Program-made: the position numbers and the translations under genes
Origin: Sweltsa coloradensis
Taxonomy: Eukaryota > Arthropoda > Insecta > Plecoptera > Chloroperlidae
Assembly: GCA_024449915.1 (NCBI GenBank)
Contig: JAMZAV010000097.1
Location: 1,240,001 to 1,304,000 of the forward strand
Direction: 5' to 3'
DNA length: 64,000 nt
Shown: in pieces, positions 46,276 to 57,042 of the stretch
How positions within the stretch are numbered: position 1 is the stretch's first letter
How the letters are laid out: the number at the start of each line of letters is the position of its first letter
The notes under the pieces: generated by a model
What the model saw: only the letters and a program-made list of their open reading frames with translations
The model's database searches: none
Told to the model about the DNA's origin: nothing

Positions 46276-46455
46276 CCACACAACAAGGTCTACTTGATCT
46301 CCGCTCTAGCGGAGGTTCGTCGAACTCACAAGGTGTGTGAGTTCATTGGTTCCTCCGCTAGAGCAGGGTCCACTAGATACCTAACAGCTGAGCTTAGCAT
46401 AAGTATCTAGTGGACCCTGCGCTACAGCGGAGATCAAGTAGACCTTGCCACACAA
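46276..46455. mobile_element. hAT-like MITE 1 with 8-bp target duplication
   Basis: CCACACAA is duplicated exactly at 46276-46283 and 46448-46455. The 164-bp element between them starts CAAGGTCTACTTGATCTCCG, and its last 22 bases are the perfect reverse complement of its first 22. A second, perfect 18-bp inverted repeat (GCAGGGTCCACTAGATAC, 46363-46380 against 46403-46420) and a smaller pair (46306-46315 against 46352-46361) fill the interior. Eight-base duplications and ends starting CA-GG fit the hAT superfamily. It ends 119 bases upstream of the F-box ATG, so it may lie in that gene's promoter or leader. Confidence 0.85.
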
Positions 46456-47481
46456 ACTCATCAACTCAAGAAGGCAGTGGAATAAAATAACAAAATACAC
46501 GACTTTGATTGTTATTGAAGATAGTAAACACAGCAAGCCATACTTTTTCGCGGAAAAATATTTTTTTGTTAACATGTCATCTCTCTTAAATATGGAGAAA
46601 AAGACGAAGCACGACATTGATGATATGACGATGAATCTCCGAAGTCACTCCGAGAAGGAACAACAGATGTTTCCATCAGCCAGCATCCAGTCTCTACCAG
46701 AGGAGGTCCTGCTTAACATCTTCTCGTACCTGCCTGTTGGAGAAAGGTGCAGTACTGTGATTAAGGTTTGTAAACAGTGGGAGCGTTTGCATTGGGATCC
46801 CCAGCTATATCCCCTGCCTAGTATTCTAAACAGGAGGTACATTACAAACAAAATCTTCCGTTGTCTGAACGATGCACTATACTTGGAATCCCCCTATTTC
46901 GATGAGGAGTACATTAGAGAAACCATCAAAACGTTTATTGAGATTCACAATGAGGATGATTTTAATAAACCAGGCGTCAAGGTATTTTATAAAAAAGTCG
47001 TCATGATGCTAGCTCATTTGAGAATAGTGAAATTGAAGTCCGTGCTTCCTTGTTCGTTATCAGATCTCCACATCCTCTGCAAGCAAGTGAGGATGCTGTC
47101 GTTCCCGGGGCCCTACTCATTTACTATTTAGCCTAGTCATGCCCTCCTAAATAACGAAGAGCTTGTAGCAACGAGAAGCCAACTATGCTGGACCCTGCGT
47201 GTGTTGCGTGTGGACTGTAGAAGCTGGAAAGGCCCTCAGCAAGTGCACCTATCTAGAGGACTTGGCATTAACCTTTTGTTCGGTCCCGCAAGTGATCGAG
47301 CCCTCTCTTGAATGTCTCTGCGAGATGGCCAACATGTCAAGTCTGCGTCGTCTCTGGTTTGCAAACTGTTCGTTAAATACCGAGAAAAAATGGATTTCCA
47401 TGTTTTACAACATTGGTTTAAAAGACCTTACTTTACTTTCTCTTTTATAAATCAATTTCAATGACAGAGTGGCTGGAACCA

Positions 47482-47631
47482 TAGGTGCCGGTACTCTTTC
47501 GGTTGGTATGGACAGTTTTTTTTATGTGTACCTACAAAACCTTTAACGTCGCTATTTTAAATCTAAAGTAGGCCTAGGCCTACCTACTGATCAAAAACTG
47601 TCCATACCAACCGAAAGAGTTCCTAGGTGCC
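47482..47631. mobile_element. hAT-like MITE 2 inserted in the LRR region
   Basis: TAGGTGCC is duplicated exactly at 47482-47489 and 47624-47631. The 134-bp element (47490-47623) has 31-bp terminal inverted repeats with one mismatch; the left starts GGTACTCTTTCGGTTGG and the right ends CCAACCGAAAGAGTTCC. The centre holds a 16-base palindrome, GTAGGCCTAGGCCTAC. Removing the element and one duplication rejoins an LRR-like reading (DRVAGTIGANLKNLTELYF) in one frame, so it landed in pre-existing coding sequence. Its ends differ from MITE 1, so it belongs to another hAT-like family. Confidence 0.88.
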
Positions 47632-47775
47632 AACCTGAAGAACCTAACCGAGTTGTATTTTCGACCGTGGTTGAGTGAATGCTTTGACAACAAGCTGGCA
47701 ACACTTGAGGTTTACTGTCGGAGGAGCCACGAGTCCCTTGCGCCGACCATCATGTTGATACCGAAGTATTTACCG

Positions 47776-49120
47776 GGACTGAAGGAACTTGCTGTGTTAG
47801 GCCGAGCTGAGAACAATAATTGGAAAACTCTGCTCAAGAAAGAGAAGGCGGGACTGAAGGAACTTGCTGTGTTACGCCGAGCTGAGAACAATGATTGGAA
47901 AACTCTGCTCAAGAAAGAGAAGGCGGGACTGAAGGAACTTGCTGTGTTACGCCGAGCTGAGAACAATAATTGGAAAACTCTGCTCAAGAAAGAGAAGGCG
48001 GGACTGAAGGAACTTGCTGTGTTACGCCGAGCTGAGAACAATAATTGGAAAACTCTGCTCAAGAAAGAGAAGGCGGGACTGAAGGAACTTGCTGTGTTAC
48101 GCCGAGCTGAGAACAATGATTGGAAAACTCTGCTCAAGAAAGAGAAGGCGGGACTGAAGGAACTTGCTGTGTTACGCCGAGCTGAGAACAATAATTGGAA
48201 AACTCTTCTCAAGTAAGAGAAGGCGGGACTGAAGGAACTTGCTGTGTTACGCCGAGCTGAGAACAATGATTGGAAAACTCTGCTCAAGAAAGAGAAGGCG
48301 GGACTGAAGGAACTTGCTGTGTTACGCCGAGCTGAGAACAAGAAGTGGAAAACTCTGCTCAAGAAAGAGAGGCGGGACTGAAAGAACTTGCTGGGTTACG
48401 CCGAGCTGAGAACAATAATTGGAAAACTCTGCTCAAGAAAGAGAAGGCGGGACTGAAGGAACTTGCTGTGTTAGGCCGAGCTGAGAACAATGATTGGAAA
48501 ACTCTGCTCAAGAAAGAGAAGGCGGGACTGAAGGAACTTGCTGTGTTACGCCGAGCTGAGAACAATGATTGGAAACTCTGCTCAAGAAAGAGAAGGCGGG
48601 ACTGAAGGAACTTGCTGTGTTACGCCGAGCTGAGAACAATAATTGGAAAACTCTTCTCAAGAAAGAGAAGGCGGGACTGAAGGAACTTGCTGTGTTACGC
48701 CGAGCTGAGAACAATAATTGGAAAACTCTGCTCAAGAAAGAGAAGGCGGGACTGAAAGAACTTGCTGTGTTACGCCGAGCTGAGAACAATAATTGGAAAA
48801 CTCTGCTCAAGAAAGAGAAGGCGGGACTGAAGGAACTTGCTGTGTTACGCCGAGCTGAGAACAATGATTGGAAAACTCTGCTCAAGAAAGAGAAGGCGGG
48901 ACTGAAGGAACTTGCTGTGTTACGCCGAGCTGAGAACAAGAATTGGAAAACTCTGCTCAAGAAAGAGAAGGCGGGACTGAAGGAACTTGCTGTGTTACGC
49001 CGAGCTGAGAACAATAATTGGAAAACTCTGCTCAAGAAAGAGAAGGCGGGACTGAAGGAACTTGCTGTGTTAGGCCGAGCTGAGAACAATGATTGGAAAA
49101 CTCTGCTCAAGAAAGTGAAC
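47776..49120 (+). repeat. Minisatellite: 18 tandem 75-bp coding-type units
   Basis: Units begin (GGA of GLKEL) at 47776, 47851, 47926, 48001, 48076, 48151, 48226, 48301, 48375, 48450, 48525, 48599, 48674, 48749, 48824, 48899, 48974 and 49049. Each encodes 25 residues, GLKELAVLRRAEN followed by NNW or a variant and KTLLKKEKA. Variation is limited: GTTACGC/GTTAGGC (R/G), AATAAT/AATGAT/AAGAAT/AAGAAG before TGG, and CTG/CTT. Unit 6 has AAGTAA (stop at 48214). Units 8 and 11 are 74 bp, each with one base lost, shifting frame. The first unit joins smoothly onto the preceding LRR sequence (IMLIPKYLPGLKELAVL), so the array grew from the gene's last LRR. Confidence 0.95.
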
Positions 49121-49213
49121 CCGGGACCGGGACTTGTCATTCGGGATACGTTTTCGATTTTTTTATTTATTTTTTTCCAAATTGATGCCGAACGTAGGCA
49201 AGTATGTAGATGA

Positions 49214-49583
49214 AAAGAAAGATTACTTGATAGGTTATTAACTTGTTTGCTGTAAGCCTACCGATCATGACTGAATCCATCAGGATCTTACCAGTTGATT
49301 GGAGGTTGATTATTTAGGTAGGGTAAGTGCATGATAAATACACAAATGAAATAATTAAAGAAGGGCCTACTTATTTGAATTTAGTGATATGATAAGTGAA
49401 TACAGTAGGCTATTATTTCGCGTAAAAGCATTACCCTATTTATTGATCAAACAACATCGTATTACCTTGAAAATCCCTTCATAATAATTGTCCTATCCGC
49501 AACATACCTAGTGAGACACCTGAAGAGGGGCATTAATTGCACCCTGGGAAGGCTTCCCACAAAAATTATTAAAATTATTATTA
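49214..49583. other. Non-coding stretch
   Basis: AT-rich sequence after the repeat array. Nothing supported. Confidence 0.5.
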
Positions 49584-49834
49584 GTAGGAAAACGCCAAAG
49601 TCGTTGTTAGACGATTGAGCAATTCATGTGTTGACTACCCAGTAAGATTCCCTTTCCTCCCCCTACCTAAGGCTGGATCCAGCATGGGTCATTCCTTTCG
49701 GCCTATCATGGGCTTTAGTGGCGCATTATGGCCTTACAGTTGACGAGCCTTTATACCAACTAAACACAAAACTCTTTAATTTATACCTTATCAATCAACT
49801 TAAATTCAAATGTTCCCGGGTGCTCAACACATGA
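49584..49834. mobile_element. Foldback element related to the composite family, copy 3
   Basis: Starts TAGGAAAACGCCAAAGTCG and 'TTGTTAGACGATTGAGC', and shares 'CCTCCCCCTACCTAAGG' and 'GTGGCGCATTATGGCC' with copies 1 and 2 (which carry them reversed). The right arm 'CCCGGGTGCTCAACACATGA' mirrors 'TCATGTGTTGACTACCC'. The outermost right terminus is missing. No tRNA-like block adjoins this copy. Confidence 0.7.
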
Positions 49835-49889
49835 CTTTTTTAACTAAAAATTAATTAATTTTCCCGATAAAGCTTTTTCTCACTAAATA

Positions 49890-49975
49890 AATAATAATTA
49901 AATAAATAAATTTTATTTAGAGTCTACCCACTCAGTTATATAACTGATTTTCAGTGGGGGACTTTAAATCAAAGC
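49890..49975 (-). mobile_element. Retroposon tail (family R subfamily, copy 6)
   Basis: Minus-strand: 'CCCCCACTGAAAATCAGTTA', 'TATAACTGAGTGGGTAGAC', then a tail of TAAATAAAATTTATTTA. Matches 38266-38330. The ATCAGTTATATAACTGA core is a hairpin, as in the main family R. Confidence 0.65.
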
Positions 49976-52375
49976 GACTAAGCCAACCCTGTATCATCAC
50001 TCTCACGACACGAGTTTAGCGGTTTGTTTGACACGAATTTTCCAATATAAAATCTGACAACGCTCCCCCTTTCTTTTCACTTCATCCCTCTACCCCTCTC
50101 GGGAACTTGACACTAGGCTAATCAGAATTTTTGACAAAATCGAAATTCTTTAATTAATTTAAATTTTTTTAATGCCTCCATCTTTGGGTTTTAATTCAAA
50201 ATCTCTGTTACGCAATGAATAAAAAAATGGGAAACGACAGCTACCGGTAATTCTTTAAAGAATTAATTCAGTGTGCAATTTTGAAAGGTGTTCATAGAGT
50301 AATCTTTATAGGCCTAACCAGTGTAGTACTTCTACTGCCAAAGTAAACGAAAGTCGAAAGACACATTAACCTGGAGCTTTTGACAAAATAATGTTAGATA
50401 TTTAAAAAAAACTTTCAAATTTGAAAAAAATAACAACACAACAAACAGAACAAATTATCAAGCCAAAGTATCAAAAGGTTTATGCTTGTTTATAGTCAGT
50501 ATCTGATAGCCTTCTATACTAAGACAAGTAAGATTCCTTAGTACTCAGTCTTTAATATCATAATTCATTATTCTCTCTTGCAACTCAATCCTGCAAATCA
50601 TAATTATTTTCAAAACATAATATGCAACGTTTTGTTAGTATCTAATCAATAATTGGTGTCCCACATTCAAATTATATTCAATCTGAGCTTAACGGATATT
50701 TTATCTAGATAAAAATACCATTCAAAATAAAGGTTCTTCTTATTTTAATAAAATCTCAAGCTTTCGAGAATGGTGCTCGAGGATATTACTAAATAAGAAA
50801 ATAAAGTGAATTATATAATGTCAATTACAATATTTGGATTGGTAAAATAATTTGTTCTTTTCACATTTGTCGTCAGATATTATCAAACCTTCCAATTTCA
50901 TTGAAATTATGATTAATTGTATATTACTTTTCCAAGGTAGTATTTTAAATTTTATAAGAGGTCTGGATTGAATTGTTATGTTTTGTTTGAATTGAGTTTT
51001 AACTTGTACTATGAGCTAAACAGGTTCGCCTAGATTGTGATACCAGAATGAGTTATCTCATCTTGTTGACTGTGTGTGCTTTCATACGAGAAAAACCTCT
51101 CTCGCCAATAAACTCGACTCTGGAAATTTTACTTCAAATTGAAACCTATTTTGCATATGGCTAAGATGAAATTTATGTAGCTTTTCTTCATTCTCTCTAA
51201 TTTGCATTTCAATGGCTTTTTTTAAACTTTCCTTTTACTGAATATAAATGTATTATAATCTTAATAGTCTAATAAATTGTGAAAAGGAATACGTTTGGAT
51301 TGGGTAAAATGTTGGTAGAAGATGTAGATAGCGAAGAGATAAAAATCCTTCGCTCATATCAGATCCCCCTATACAAAGAGTACAAAAGATTTCAATGTGA
51401 CTTCATTAAAAACACAGAGGAGAAATTTTTCAAATTAGTTTTTGGGATTCAAAGCACGCCCACCCCTCATTAGTCTTATCCCGTAGCCTGGTCCATCAGC
51501 GTTTTGGCAGAATGTTCGTTTCCAATACTTCGCTGAGCTCAATTAGCAGCCGCAAGGTTAAACTTTGCTCTCTGTGTTTTGAGTGGCGGGGGGGGGGGGG
51601 AGGGAGGGAGAGAGACAGAGAGCTAAATCAAGAGTGAGAGATTATTCAGCCAAGATAATTTGAGCCTTCCAGGCCTGTTCTTGTAACTTGAAACTTTCAA
51701 GTGTACTCACAGAGATGAAATAAGAAGAGCAAGAGTTAGGACGTTCGAACTAAAGCAACTTTAATTATTTCCTGTCTGATGCCTAAACTTGGATCGACGA
51801 TAGGGGAGATTTACATTGATGGAATATTCATTTTGATTCCTGCTTCGTTCATTAAATTCCGGGGTAAAATGTTCATTAGTGCCATGTTTAATATTCACAA
51901 AGACTGTTTCGTCTGTCAGACTTTGTGGTTGCTTTCAGCTAAGCTTTATTCATTTCACCATAGCATTGTTTAACCAGTTACAACTCTAGAGAATCTGAAA
52001 CACCAAAAATGTTAACAAAAGAAAATGAAAATACTCTCCCTAAATCTGACAAGCCCGGAACAAGCTGTTACATCGCGTTTTGACAATACCTATGCTTCAT
52101 CCGTCAACAGGCAATCCTTTAAAGACTTCTCTTCACTGTGTTAGCTGATCTACTTCAATTTATACAAAAAAAATATATATATATTTATATAAAACCAGAT
52201 ATAGGGGCGGTCACAAATTACACACAAGTCGCCTCCGAATAACACAATATCTTTCTCTCAGCTTCATTGCTATTATTTCCTATTATTTTTTTTTATTACT
52301 TTGCATGACATACATTTAAAATAAATATTTGGTCCAAGCTTTTCTCGATCTGTAAGTCAATGCAGTGCAGTGAAT
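49976..52375. other. Non-coding stretch
   Basis: AT-rich, with a G run at 51588-51601 and (GA)n after it. A short minus-strand piece near 51055-51117 reads ERGFSRMKAH, which resembles the C-terminal dimerisation region of hAT transposases, but stops and shifts surround it. No gene called. Confidence 0.35.
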
Positions 52376-52759
52376 TTAAGAGGGAATGAGACACATTGGC
52401 AGTTAACAAATAGCTATTCGCTCGGCCAAGATGCATCCGACGTATATAAAACTTTGCAAAGTTGTCAATAAAGCACACATGGACAGCCCTGCGGTCATAG
52501 ATTTAAAAAAAATTGTCTTAATCAGCCAGAAAAAAATCACGAATATAGTCAATTTTCGAGTTTTTTTTTACAAAATCAAAATTCGTGAAAATTAATTAAT
52601 TTTTTATAAATTATTTTAAAACAAAATTTGGAAATGTGTTACTGCAGAGCCCTATATTTCCACATTCATAACATTTGTTAAAAATTTCAAACACCTGTAG
52701 TGTCAGTCGGCTGTGCTAACAGCAATTTGCCTAAGACGCATGTCCTATACTCTCTTTAA
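52376..52759 (+). mobile_element. TTAA-flanked short repeat, copy 2
   Basis: TTAA then GAGGGAATGAGACACA at the left; TGTCCTATACTCTC then TTTAA at the right, giving imperfect inverted ends. Homologous throughout to 9444-9813 in the same orientation ('TTCGCTCGGCCAAGATGC', 'CATGGACAGCC'). Confidence 0.7.
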
Positions 52760-53613
52760 GCCTAATGTAAATCATAAAACCAGTTCTAATTTCTAGAATA
52801 TGGATATTCTAAAGTTCCTAATGTTTCATCAACATTTTAGTCGTTCTTCTCAAACTCTTAGTTCAGTACAAAGTGTTTTAACTAAAACAAAGAATTAAAT
52901 GTTTGAGTGAAACATCAGCAAGAATGTCACTCATAACCTTCTGTGTCGTCGAGATAAGTTATATACATTATTCCGTGTTATTCTTGACATTACAACGAGG
53001 TGAAGTTTTGAACGTCATCGCAAATATTTTTCCACTGCGATGTGAGAGTGAATTTAAATTTGAATATCATGATATGAAAGCGGAATCATAGAGCAAGGGC
53101 GTGATGAAAGAATAACACATTCGGCCTTCTACTGTAACACTAGTGTTTTTCTTGCATAACTTGACACAATATCTGGCTCCGATGCGACTCAGCGTTATGT
53201 ATTTATGTAGCGAGCGCGTGGGTGTTTTCTCTTTTCATCAACTAAATCACTATCATTGGCTGATGTGATAAGTGGATTATCAATAAATTATCAACATTAA
53301 TGCCGGAAGCGCTCGACGATATCATTATATGAATATGTCACATTGATTGATAGCTACAGGTGTTTACTGGTCATGATTAAATCCATCGGAGCAGTTTTTT
53401 TTCTTTGATCCGACAAATAAACAAATACTTCATTAAATAATTTGAAACACGCACTAATTAAAACGACCTACATGTATAATTACTAATTAAAATTGGTGTG
53501 TAATCAGTCTCGTTAATTACACTACACAGCATTCCATTACGTCGGTGTCGAGTATCGATTATCCTCACCGGAGTATCCTCAATAGAGATTGAAGTGCACT
53601 TTTCGTATACGTT
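52760..53613. other. Non-coding stretch
   Basis: AT-rich. A 62-codon open frame at 52903-53091 has no recognisable feature. Nothing supported. Confidence 0.45.
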
Positions 53614-53795
53614 TTGGTGGAGGTGCCGGGTCCAGAGATTTCACCTTAGTAGCCTCGCCCCCATGAGCCCCAGTAACTAAAAACATTTTGTATTATTTTT
53701 GTTGAAGGGAAATACAAACAAAACGCATTTCAAAGAAATGTCGTGTTTGGTTTTTGTTATGAGACGCGACACACGCACACATGGACGAGGACGGA
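53614..53795 (+). repeat. Dispersed repeat with GGTGGAGGTGCCGGGT head, copy 6
   Basis: Plus-strand copy: head, 'CCTCGCCCCCATGAGCCCC', 'GTAACTAAAAACATTTTG', 'TTTTTGTTATGAGACGCG', 'GACACACGCACACATGGACG'. Same family as 487-845. Confidence 0.8.
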
Positions 53796-56700
53796 TTAAA
53801 AAGCGAGCTTCACTTTCTACGAAGAAATTAATTGACCATAATAAAGGATTTAGAATTAAGATCACAAAGTATAAAATAGGGCCTAGTGCACATAAACTAT
53901 TTTAAATTGCTACTCCAACATACTGAAAACCCTCTCAAGAATATGTATCAATGTGTGTTTATTCAGTCTAAAGTATATATTCCACTCTTTTGTCGACAGA
54001 CATTAAAACAGAACTTCTATTACAAATTGTTGCAAAATACTTGGCTATTCTACATATAATAATATAATAACCTCTCTTTATGATCCAAGCTTTCGCTTTG
54101 CAGGTAATTAATTTAGGACTAGATGTTACCCACAATCCTCTACAACAACTTCACTACAACGTCACCCATTGAGCACTCTATTCCCCCACTCTCAAACACC
54201 GTAATCTGATTTTAAAACGAGGCGAGGGCAGGTCTGACAGGAAGGGGTGTTGCAGGGGGTGGGGGTGAAAGTGGAAACCTCTGAAGACAGTTTGTGTCAA
54301 TTACTGTTAATGATCATTACTTTCGCTCGCCGAGTCTCTGCCATCATTAATGTAGCGCTGGCTTGGCTTGGGTACAAAATGCCTGAGCTCTAACTAGAGG
54401 TGGGTATGGTAATTTAACACGTTCACAAACTAACAAATGGGGTATTTGCGAGAAATTTGAAACAAAGTACATGACTGGAAAGTATAAATGAGGCGATAAA
54501 TGAAAAGTTCAAACATTACTAGCGCCTACATAGCGTATGACGTCATTGCATGGAGTAAAGATAACAGAGCGCTATCTACGGGGATCGATGTAGTTGGGCT
54601 CACAATAGCGCGTGAAATTTATTTGACAGTGTGAGAGGATAATTTAAACTTCGCACATTAACCACGCCTATTAATTAAGACTTTGTTTAATTATTTATAA
54701 AACGCATGTACATACTCAAATATAAAATTAATTTAAACTTCAATTAGCAAGTTGAACTGTTATAGAACAACCTATTAACCGTTAAAAATGATTTATTCGT
54801 TGTATTTGTTTTAGTTATTTAATGAAAATGTATTCTTTTTCGATCTTTTTGATTATGATATAAAATTGTTTTAAATACAGAAAAGTAGATTACCGGTTAC
54901 GATTTTTCAGGCCTCAGAAATAGATGGTAGACAGAAAGTAGTAATGTATCCATTTTCTACCCCACAATTAAATCTTTTAGAAGCTATACAAATAAAGGTA
55001 TTTTTTTAAATCTATATCTGAACATAAATATACTAACAAATACTAACAAACGCGTTCAACTAAAATTGGCAATAATTCAGTTAAGGACTTGTGCAATTTC
55101 AACTTGAAATGGACAATAAAGGCTTTATTTATAGTCAGAGCACACTTATATTATTATAAATTGTTGATTATATTCTGTAGTCAAACCCTAAACATATATG
55201 CTAGGCTAAACGCGTACATACCAACCAACAAACAGCTATGTATGAAGATTTTACTTGCGTAGTTCCCCATTAGGACCTCAAATTACATAAACTGAGTCTA
55301 CTTCAATCCCTAAGTCTCAAAAGAGGATGTGTCTAAAATTAGCATGTGAAAATTTAATGCGTAATGCTTTCAGCTACCGTAGCAACGTTGCCATTTTAAA
55401 ACAGAGGTCAAACACACTGTGCGGAAACTAGAAGATTTTCAGCTTACTTTTGGAACGTATTTAGTCCTTGCAAACTGGTCAACTTTGTTCAAGGTGAATA
55501 ATTCAAGCGGTTGATAGTGAATTAACTAGAATCAGTATACATTTGTGAAAGGGTGAATGACACTTTTATCAAAATTTCCTTTAAGGCTACTGGGGGAAAG
55601 CTAGGGGCTGGATGATACTGGTAGGCTGTTCTCAGTGAGATGATGTTGTTAATTATAGGGGAAGAGGGGGGTGGATAGACAGATAGACAGACAAAATAGA
55701 CAAGACCTGGCGTAGGATGGCCGTTATCTACCTAACAGGAACTTCGTGGCAGCACAACTTGGCTTACGATCGCAAGTGCTAACAAGATATATCCAGCATC
55801 ACCAAATCAACATCCTTTATTAATATTTCCAATTAACATTGCAAAACACTTGTTACAACACGGTAATAACCCATCGAAACTATTGTAATTCTTCCAACTA
55901 GTTTGCTACAAATAATTGTGAACTGTCAATATTTCTTATTGAAATAACGGTGGAACGAGTTTTGTTTATTTGTACTACACATGAGTCATTTATCTGTAAA
56001 TACATTGTGATGTATAACAATTTTAACAACAAGAAAACGCCGTTGGACGCTACGAGCACCGATATCGTGCAAAGACCCGATACTGTTCGATAAATCCTGC
56101 CGACAAGTAGGCCTTGGATTAATACCCTAAATAACACTCACTTGTATATCGGTTTTGCAATAATGTACCTTACTTACACTTGCATGGGAAATGATTCACC
56201 TGGCCTCTAGTGTTCTTTGAGCTACTGCCATCGTTCATGTTAACAACCGAAAGAACAAAAAGCAGTTGCCGGACTCCTTTGCCGGAAATTTGGTAGGAGG
56301 ATGTTGTACTATAACCTGCACTTCATAACGACGGACCTTGTTATTTGCGCGAATGTCATTATATGCGCACTATGGATTTTTCAAAAAACAACGCAACGTC
56401 TGGTGGTATTTCATGTGTGCAAAATTGGTCGATTGGCAATAACCTGTTCAAGTACACAGGATGTCACATGTGCATGAACCCTAAATAGCCATTACATTTT
56501 ATATTTTATTTGTATTGGAAGAATGATTGGATACCATACAAAGTATTGTATAAAACTATGATGAATATTTTGTTTTTGGCTATATACATCACCAGTGTGG
56601 AACGATTTAGTTAAAACTGATGATAATACTAGTCTGAATTAAACAAGGTAGTAACTCTGTTTACATACACAATATTGTACAGAATATTATAACCGTGGAA

Positions 56701-56844
56701 TAACTGATCGAATGCTTTCGAGCTCTCGCCTTTGAGTTTCAGGTCTCAGTGTTTATGAGTTCGCTCACCGATCATAACCCTCTATCGGTGGGCAACGCGT
56801 ATTTTCATTGTGATATAGAGACCTATCATCAATCATAAAAATCA
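53796..56844. other. Non-coding stretch
   Basis: AT-rich, with (GACA/GATA)n near 55676-55698 and a G-rich patch at 54235-54268. No gene supported. Confidence 0.45.
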
Positions 56845-57042
56845 ATGGGAATGCTCTTAGCTGTACTTTTAGTGGTTGTTTTTATTTCGAAATCGTTAAT
56901 CATTTCCTCTATTGAAGCGCGTCGGCCTTGCAAGTTTTATATTATTATCAAACTCTTTTTGATGACAAAATATCATCCCAAAAGAATGATTTTCTTGCAT
57001 GTAATAGCTTCGTCTCAGCTATCTCGCCACATTGTATTATAA
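56845..57042 (+). CDS. Weak candidate: small signal-peptide-bearing frame
   Basis: An ATG at 56845 opens 65 codons starting MGMLLAVLLVVVFISKSL, a strongly hydrophobic run followed by a plausible signal cleavage (IEA before RRPCKF). It could be a small secreted peptide or the first exon of one. No good splice donor follows, and the remainder has no family resemblance. In AT-rich DNA such a hydrophobic run can arise by chance. I do not recognise it. Confidence 0.2.
   Translation: MGMLLAVLLVVVFISKSLIISSIEARRPCKFYIIIKLFLMTKYHPKRMIFLHVIASSQLSRHIVL

Larger units (their letters stand above)
46574..49213 (+). pseudogene. Broken F-box/leucine-rich-repeat gene with a terminal 75-bp repeat array
   Basis: The ATG at 46574 (A at -3) opens a 185-aa frame with a clear F-box at residues 40-80 (LPEEVLLNIFSYLP, then VCKQWERLHWDPQLY). 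F-box proteins link targets to SCF ubiquitin ligases through Skp1. LRR-like sequence (LRIVKLKSVLP) follows, then a TAG at 47129. The same frame continues with LRR-type sequence (LLNNEELVATRSQLCWTLRV), shifts frame near 47213 (KALSKCTYLEDLALTFC), and meets TAA at 47448. A MITE interrupts it at 47490. Past the MITE the LRR reading resumes (NLKNLTELYFRPWL) and enters 18 repeats of a 25-residue unit, GLKELAVLRRAENNNWKTLL plus KKEKA. One stop and two 1-base deletions break the array. Several independent lesions suggest a pseudogene; a 185-aa truncated F-box protein could still be made. The upstream MITE lies 119 bases away. Confidence 0.75.

Noticed and set aside
46445..46573. Upstream TTG-initiated extension of the F-box frame
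   Set aside because: It starts at a non-ATG codon within the end of MITE 1 and adds sequence with no F-box relation. The ATG at 46574 has a good context.
47087..47131. A 45-base mini-intron (GTGAGG..TTTAG) that would remove the in-frame TAG
   Set aside because: It is too short for normal splicing, and the bases it would remove read as LRR-type protein (VRMLSFPG). Later lesions would still break the gene.
47776..49120. CRISPR-like array
   Set aside because: Units are contiguous 75-bp coding-type repeats with no unique spacers, in eukaryotic DNA.
47712..49140. Long minus-strand open frames (216 and 210 codons) across the 75-bp array
   Set aside because: They are antisense shadows: a 75-base unit is a multiple of three, so a frame open in one unit stays open in all. 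No start context or domain supports them.
51046..51240. Minus-strand ERGFSRMKAH, similar to hAT transposase C-termini
   Set aside because: Only about ten residues match, with stops on both sides and a frame change needed to extend it. Too little to call a transposase.
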